Part shown: piece by piece, positions 60,372 through 64,000 of the stretch
How positions within the stretch are numbered: position 1 is the stretch's first letter
Layout: each line of letters starts with the position of its first letter
Assembly: GCF_004138335.1 (NCBI RefSeq)
Contig: NZ_RYFW01000002.1
Location: 62,001 to 126,000 of the forward strand
From: Peristeroidobacter agariperforans
GTDB taxonomy: Bacteria; Pseudomonadota; Gammaproteobacteria; Steroidobacterales; Steroidobacteraceae
DNA length: 64,000 nucleotides
Direction of reading: 5' to 3'
Notes under the pieces: generated by a model
The model's database searches: none
The model's input: the letters and a program-made list of their open reading frames with translations, nothing else
What the model was told of the DNA's origin: nothing
Program-made: the position numbers and the translations under genes

Positions 60372-61385
60372 ATGCCCATCAAAGTTGGTATCAATGGCTA
60401 CGGCCGCATCGGCCGCAACATCCTGCGCGCGCTGTACGAGGCCAATCGCCAGAAGGAAATCCAGATCGTTGCGCTCAACGATCTCGGCGATGCGCAGACC
60501 AACGCGCACCTGACGCGCTACGACACCGTGCACGGCAAGTTCAACGGCGAAGTGAAAGTCGACGGCGACTCGCTGGTCATCAACGGCGACCGCATCAAGG
60601 TGCTCGCCGAGCGCGATCCGGCCAAGCTGCCGTGGGGCCAGCTCGGCGTCGATTACGTGTTCGAGTGCACCGGCCTGTTCACCAGCAAGGCGAAGGCGGG
60701 GCTGCACATCCAGGGCGGCGCGAAGAAGGTCGTGATCTCCGCTCCGGGCGAGAAGGACGTCGATGCCACCGTCGTCTACGGCGTGAACCACAACACGCTG
60801 AAGGCCAGCCACACCGTGATCTCCAACGCGTCGTGCACGACCAACTGCCTCGCGCCGCTCGCCAAGGTGCTGCACGAGAAGATCGGCATCGTGTCGGGCG
60901 TGATGAACACGATCCACTCGTACACCAACGACCAGGTGCTCACCGACGTATTCCACAAGGACCTGCGCCGCGCGCGCTCGGCCACTCAGTCGATGATTCC
61001 GACCAAGACGGGCGCGGCTGCCGCGGTCGGCCTGGTGTTGCCGGAACTGAACGGCAAGCTCGATGGCTTCTCGGTGCGTGTGCCGACCATCAACGTGTCG
61101 CTGGTCGATCTGAGCTTCGTCGCCAAGCGCGCGACGTCGATCGAAGAGATCAACAGCGTAATGAAGGAAGCCGCCAACGGTGCGTTCAAGGGCATCCTGG
61201 CCTATACCGACGGCCCGCTGGTGTCGGTGGACTTCAACCACGATCCACATTCCTCGTCCTACGACGCCACCATGACCAAGGTCATCGACGGCACGCTGGT
61301 GAAGGTCTGCGCGTGGTACGACAACGAGTGGGGCTTCTCCAACCGCATGCTCGACACGACGGTAGCCTGGTCGAAGGCTGGCTGA
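60372..61385 (+). CDS. gap: Glyceraldehyde-3-phosphate dehydrogenase, type I
   Basis: 337 residues. It oxidises and phosphorylates glyceraldehyde-3-phosphate with NAD(P)+. Motifs: Rossmann '[16 protein letters not shown]', '[22 protein letters not shown]' with the Asp that contacts the ribose, catalytic Cys in '[21 protein letters not shown]', and '[15 protein letters not shown]'. GAGG precedes the ATG. pgk starts 3 bp after the stop, so the two are tightly coupled. Confidence 0.97.
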   Translation: MPIKVGINGYGRIGRNILRALYEANRQKEIQIVALNDLGDAQTNAHLTRYDTVHGKFNGEVKVDGDSLVINGDRIKVLAERDPAKLPWGQLGVDYVFECTGLFTSKAKAGLHIQGGAKKVVISAPGEKDVDATVVYGVNHNTLKASHTVISNASCTTNCLAPLAKVLHEKIGIVSGVMNTIHSYTNDQVLTDVFHKDLRRARSATQSMIPTKTGAAAAVGLVLPELNGKLDGFSVRVPTINVSLVDLSFVAKRATSIEEINSVMKEAANGAFKGILAYTDGPLVSVDFNHDPHSSSYDATMTKVIDGTLVKVCAWYDNEWGFSNRMLDTTVAWSKAG

Positions 61386-61387
61386 AC

Positions 61388-62578
61388 ATGACCACTACAG
61401 GGGCCGTCTTGCGGATGGTCGATTTAGACCTGCGCGACAAGCGCGTGCTGATCCGTGAGGATCTGAACGTGCCAGTGCAGGGTGGAGTTGTGACCAGCGA
61501 CGCGCGTATTCGCGCGTCGCTGCCGACGATCCAGGCAGCGAAGGAAAAGGGCGCGCGCGTCCTCGTCATGTCGCACCTGGGGCGCCCGGAGGAGGGCGTG
61601 TACGACGAAGAGTTTTCGCTCGCGCCGGTCGCGCAGCGGCTGTCCGAGCTGCTGGGCTTCAAGGTGCGCTTCGAGAAGCATTGGCTGGATGGCGTCGAAT
61701 GCGCTCCCGGCGAAGTGGTGCTGCTCGAGAACGTGCGCTTCAACAAGGGCGAGAAGAAAGACAAAGAAGACCTCGCCAAGAAGATGGCCGAGCTGTGCGA
61801 CGTGTTCGTGATGGACGCGTTCGGCACGGCGCATCGCGCTGAAGCCAGCACCCACGGTGTAGCCAAATTCGCGAAGGTGGCCTGTGCCGGGCCGCTGCTG
61901 ATGAACGAGCTGGTGGCGCTCGAAACCGCGCTGGAAAAACCCAAGCGGCCGTTGATCGCCATCGTCGCGGGCTCCAAGGTCTCGACCAAGCTCACGGTGC
62001 TGGAGAGCCTGCTGTCCAAGGTGGACACGCTGATCGTCGGTGGCGGCATCGCCAACACGTTCATCGCCGCGCAGGGGCATTCGGTGGGCAAGTCGCTGTA
62101 CGAAGCCGACATGATCGATATCGCCAAGAACCTGCTGAAGCGATCGGCCGAGTTGAAGGTGCAGATCCCGATCCCGACCGACGTAGTCGTGGCCAAGGAG
62201 TTCTCCGCCAACGCCGAAGCCGACGTGCGGCCGGTGACCAAGGTCCAGGCCGACGAGATGATCCTGGACATCGGTCCGGACACCGCGGAAAAGTTTGCAC
62301 GCACGTTCGCGAGCGCCGGCACCATCGTCTGGAACGGCCCGGTGGGCGTGTTCGAGTTCGATCAATTCGGCGAAGGCACGCGGACATTAGCGCAAGCGAT
62401 AGCGAAATCATCGGCGTTCTCCATCGCCGGTGGTGGGGATACTCTAGCGGCCATCGAGAAATATCGTGTAGAAGACGACATTTCCTATATCTCGACCGGT
62501 GGCGGTGCGTTCCTGGAATTCCTGGAAGGCAAAAAGCTGCCAGCGGTTGCGGTCCTGGAAGAGCGCAGTCGCACTTAA
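61388..62578 (+). CDS. pgk: Phosphoglycerate kinase
   Basis: 396 residues from ATG 61388, 3 bp after gap; ATG 61415 is an alternative giving a shorter N-terminus. It forms ATP from 1,3-bisphosphoglycerate. Motifs: '[16 protein letters not shown]', 'SHLGRPEEG', '[13 protein letters not shown]', '[38 protein letters not shown]', '[10 protein letters not shown]', and '[14 protein letters not shown]'. The same frame stays open back through the gap gene, but that part is a shadow. Confidence 0.97.
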   Translation: MTTTGAVLRMVDLDLRDKRVLIREDLNVPVQGGVVTSDARIRASLPTIQAAKEKGARVLVMSHLGRPEEGVYDEEFSLAPVAQRLSELLGFKVRFEKHWLDGVECAPGEVVLLENVRFNKGEKKDKEDLAKKMAELCDVFVMDAFGTAHRAEASTHGVAKFAKVACAGPLLMNELVALETALEKPKRPLIAIVAGSKVSTKLTVLESLLSKVDTLIVGGGIANTFIAAQGHSVGKSLYEADMIDIAKNLLKRSAELKVQIPIPTDVVVAKEFSANAEADVRPVTKVQADEMILDIGPDTAEKFARTFASAGTIVWNGPVGVFEFDQFGEGTRTLAQAIAKSSAFSIAGGGDTLAAIEKYRVEDDISYISTGGGAFLEFLEGKKLPAVAVLEERSRT

Positions 62579-62591
62579 CACGAGGTTTTCA

Positions 62592-64000
62592 ATGCTCCGT
62601 CGCACCAAGATCCTGACCACCCTCGGGCCGGCCACCGATAACCCAAAGGTGCTTGGTGAGATGCTGCGGGCCGGCGCCGACGTCGTGCGAGTGAACTTCT
62701 CGCACGGCGAGGCCGCGGCCCACGCCAATCGCGTCAAGATGGTGCGCGAAGTGGCCGAGCAGGTCGGCAAGTGGGTCGCCGTGCTCGGCGACCTGCAAGG
62801 CCCGAAGATCCGCATCGATCGCTTCGTCGAAGGCAAAGTGTTCTTGAACGAGGGCGAGCCGTTCGTCCTCGACGTGTCGCTCGACTCCAAGGCGGGCACC
62901 GCCAAGTCGGTGGGTGTGGCGTACAAGAATCTGCCCAGGGATGTGCGCGGCGGCGACACGCTGTTGTTGAACGACGGCCTGATCGTTCTGGAAGTCACCG
63001 ATGTCGATGGCCCGCGCATCATGACCAAGGTCGTGGTGGGCGGTGAGCTCTCCGACAACAAGGGCATCAACAAACAGGGCGGCGGCCTGTCGGCTGGCGC
63101 GCTGACGGACAAGGATCGCGAGCACATCAAGCTCGCAGCCGAGCTCGGCGTCGACTATCTCGCCGTTTCGTTTGCTCGCGACGGTCACGACATGGAAGAA
63201 GCCCGTCACCTGTTGCGCGGGGCGGGCGGTCACGGTCACCTGGTCGCGAAGATCGAGCGCAGCGAAGCGCTGGTGAACCTCGATCGCATCATTCAAGCCA
63301 GCGACGCCGTCATGGTGGCGCGTGGCGACCTCGGCGTCGAAGTCGGTTACGCCGAGCTGACGGGTCTGCAAAAGCACATCATCTCCGCGTGTCGTAAGCG
63401 CAATCGCGTGGTCATCACGGCGACGCAGATGATGGAATCGATGATTCACAACCCGGTGCCGACGCGCGCCGAAGTTTCGGATATCGCCAACGCGGTGATG
63501 GACGGCACCGACGCGGTGATGCTCTCGGGCGAAAGCGCCGTGGGCAAGTATCCGGTCAAAGCCGTGGCGACGATGGCCCAGGTCATCCTCGGTGCGGAGA
63601 AGTACGAAAGCTCGCATACGCCGGTGCGTGCCCGCAGCGAGCACGGGATTTTCGAGAAGACCGATGAAGCCATCGCTATGGCGGTGATGTACACAGCCAA
63701 TCATCTGAAGGTGAAGGCCATCGTCGCGTTGACCGAGTCGGGCTCGACGCCGCTGTGGATGTCGCGTATTCGTGCCGATATTCCAATCTATGCGTTCACG
63801 CGGCACGAAGAGACGCGCCGTCGCGTGATGCTGTATCGCGGTGTGTATCCGGTGACGTTCGATATCACTCACACCAATGCACAGCTGTTGTACGCGGACA
63901 TTTTCAAGCTCATGCTCAAGCAGGGCATGGTGGAGATGGGCGACCGCATCATCCTCACCAAGGGTGAGTTGTCCGGCGTTTCTGGCAAGACCAATGCCAT
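62592..64000 (+). CDS. pyk: Pyruvate kinase, 3' end beyond the window
   Basis: 469 residues are present and the frame is open at the last base; the family ends near 470-480, so only a few codons are missing. GAGG precedes ATG 62592. Motifs: 'RRTKILTTLGPATDNP', 'ADVVRVNFSHG', 'GDLQGPKIRI', 'LLNDGLIVLEV', 'KIERSEALVNLDRI', 'VMVARGDLGVEVG', 'TATQMMESMI', 'DGTDAVMLSGESAVGKYPV'. It makes pyruvate and ATP from phosphoenolpyruvate, ending lower glycolysis. It follows pgk by 13 bp. Allosteric class cannot be decided from the part seen. Confidence 0.96.
   Translation, partial: MLRRTKILTTLGPATDNPKVLGEMLRAGADVVRVNFSHGEAAAHANRVKMVREVAEQVGKWVAVLGDLQGPKIRIDRFVEGKVFLNEGEPFVLDVSLDSKAGTAKSVGVAYKNLPRDVRGGDTLLLNDGLIVLEVTDVDGPRIMTKVVVGGELSDNKGINKQGGGLSAGALTDKDREHIKLAAELGVDYLAVSFARDGHDMEEARHLLRGAGGHGHLVAKIERSEALVNLDRIIQASDAVMVARGDLGVEVGYAELTGLQKHIISACRKRNRVVITATQMMESMIHNPVPTRAEVSDIANAVMDGTDAVMLSGESAVGKYPVKAVATMAQVILGAEKYESSHTPVRARSEHGIFEKTDEAIAMAVMYTANHLKVKAIVALTESGSTPLWMSRIRADIPIYAFTRHEETRRRVMLYRGVYPVTFDITHTNAQLLYADIFKLMLKQGMVEMGDRIILTKGELSGVSGKTNA

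Noticed and set aside
60263-62578. A single 771-residue frame that starts in tkt, crosses gap and ends as phosphoglycerate kinase
   Set aside because: The part over gap is Arg/Gly-rich with no domain, and gap itself is perfectly conserved in another frame. Only the pgk section from 61388 is a gene.

Overview
The window is GC-rich chromosomal DNA from a Gram-negative bacterium, most probably a gammaproteobacterium. Supporting genes are waaA, LpxL-type acyltransferases, opgD, a TonB-dependent receptor, a TolC-type exporter, hemL, mpl and cpdA. The gene mix resembles the Xanthomonadales/Nevskiales/Steroidobacter side of that class, but this placement is inference from gene content. About 52 protein genes are supported. 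I saw no rRNA, tRNA, CRISPR array, transposase or prophage.

Layout. 1-3.7 kb: archaic-type chaperone-usher pilus operon (pilin end, chaperone, usher, second pilin). 3.7-7.4 kb: lipid A/Kdo genes (two coupled LpxL-like acyltransferases, divergent waaA) and a MEDS-domain sensor. 7.6-12.9 kb: large TonB-dependent receptor, Tat-exported OpgD, repeat-rich RcnB-like protein. 13-16.2 kb: M48 protease, CsbD-like protein, AAA ATPase. 16.2-18.2 kb: promoter, SAM-II-like riboswitch and intrinsic terminator ahead of an aspartokinase-homoserine dehydrogenase fusion that lacks ACT domains. 18.2-24.3 kb: M13 lipoprotein peptidase, a catalytically dead subtilase-like lipoprotein, and gnd. 24.5-29.4 kb: unknown envelope protein, glyoxalase I, ClpP paralog, LysR regulator divergent from an acyl-CoA dehydrogenase. 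29.4-30.3 kb: about 0.9 kb of non-coding DNA packed with inverted and tandem repeats. 30.3-34.4 kb: small membrane protein and a three-subunit molybdenum hydroxylase. 34.5-37.1 kb: pcm-like methyltransferase, rhodanese and TolC-type gene. 37.5-40.2 kb: PAS-GGDEF-EAL protein and a DUF454 membrane protein. 40.3-45 kb: a pyrophosphate module (H+-pumping pyrophosphatase and PPi-type phosphofructokinase) next to an adenylate kinase carrying a histone-H1-like tail. 45-50 kb: RNase D, membrane protein, Mpl, Lon-N-domain protein, CPBP protease, small HTH protein. 50.7-54.7 kb: surface-polysaccharide island (GT4, Wzi-like, GT2). 54.7-58 kb: hemL, rubredoxin, TraB/GumN protein, CpdA. 58.3-64 kb: tkt-gap-pgk-pyk operon, cut by the window end.

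Themes. Much of the window serves the cell envelope: pili, lipid A, periplasmic glucans, capsule, peptidoglycan recycling and efflux. The other theme is central carbon flux. PPi-PFK plus the proton-pumping pyrophosphatase, together with tkt, gap, pgk, pyk and gnd, suggest a pyrophosphate-linked sugar metabolism.

The strongest regulatory signal is at 16,229-16,353. A promoter, an aptamer matching the SAM-II core, a possible antiterminator and a terminator stand in series before an enzyme that has lost the usual amino-acid-sensing domains. This suggests control of the methionine branch moved from protein allostery to RNA.
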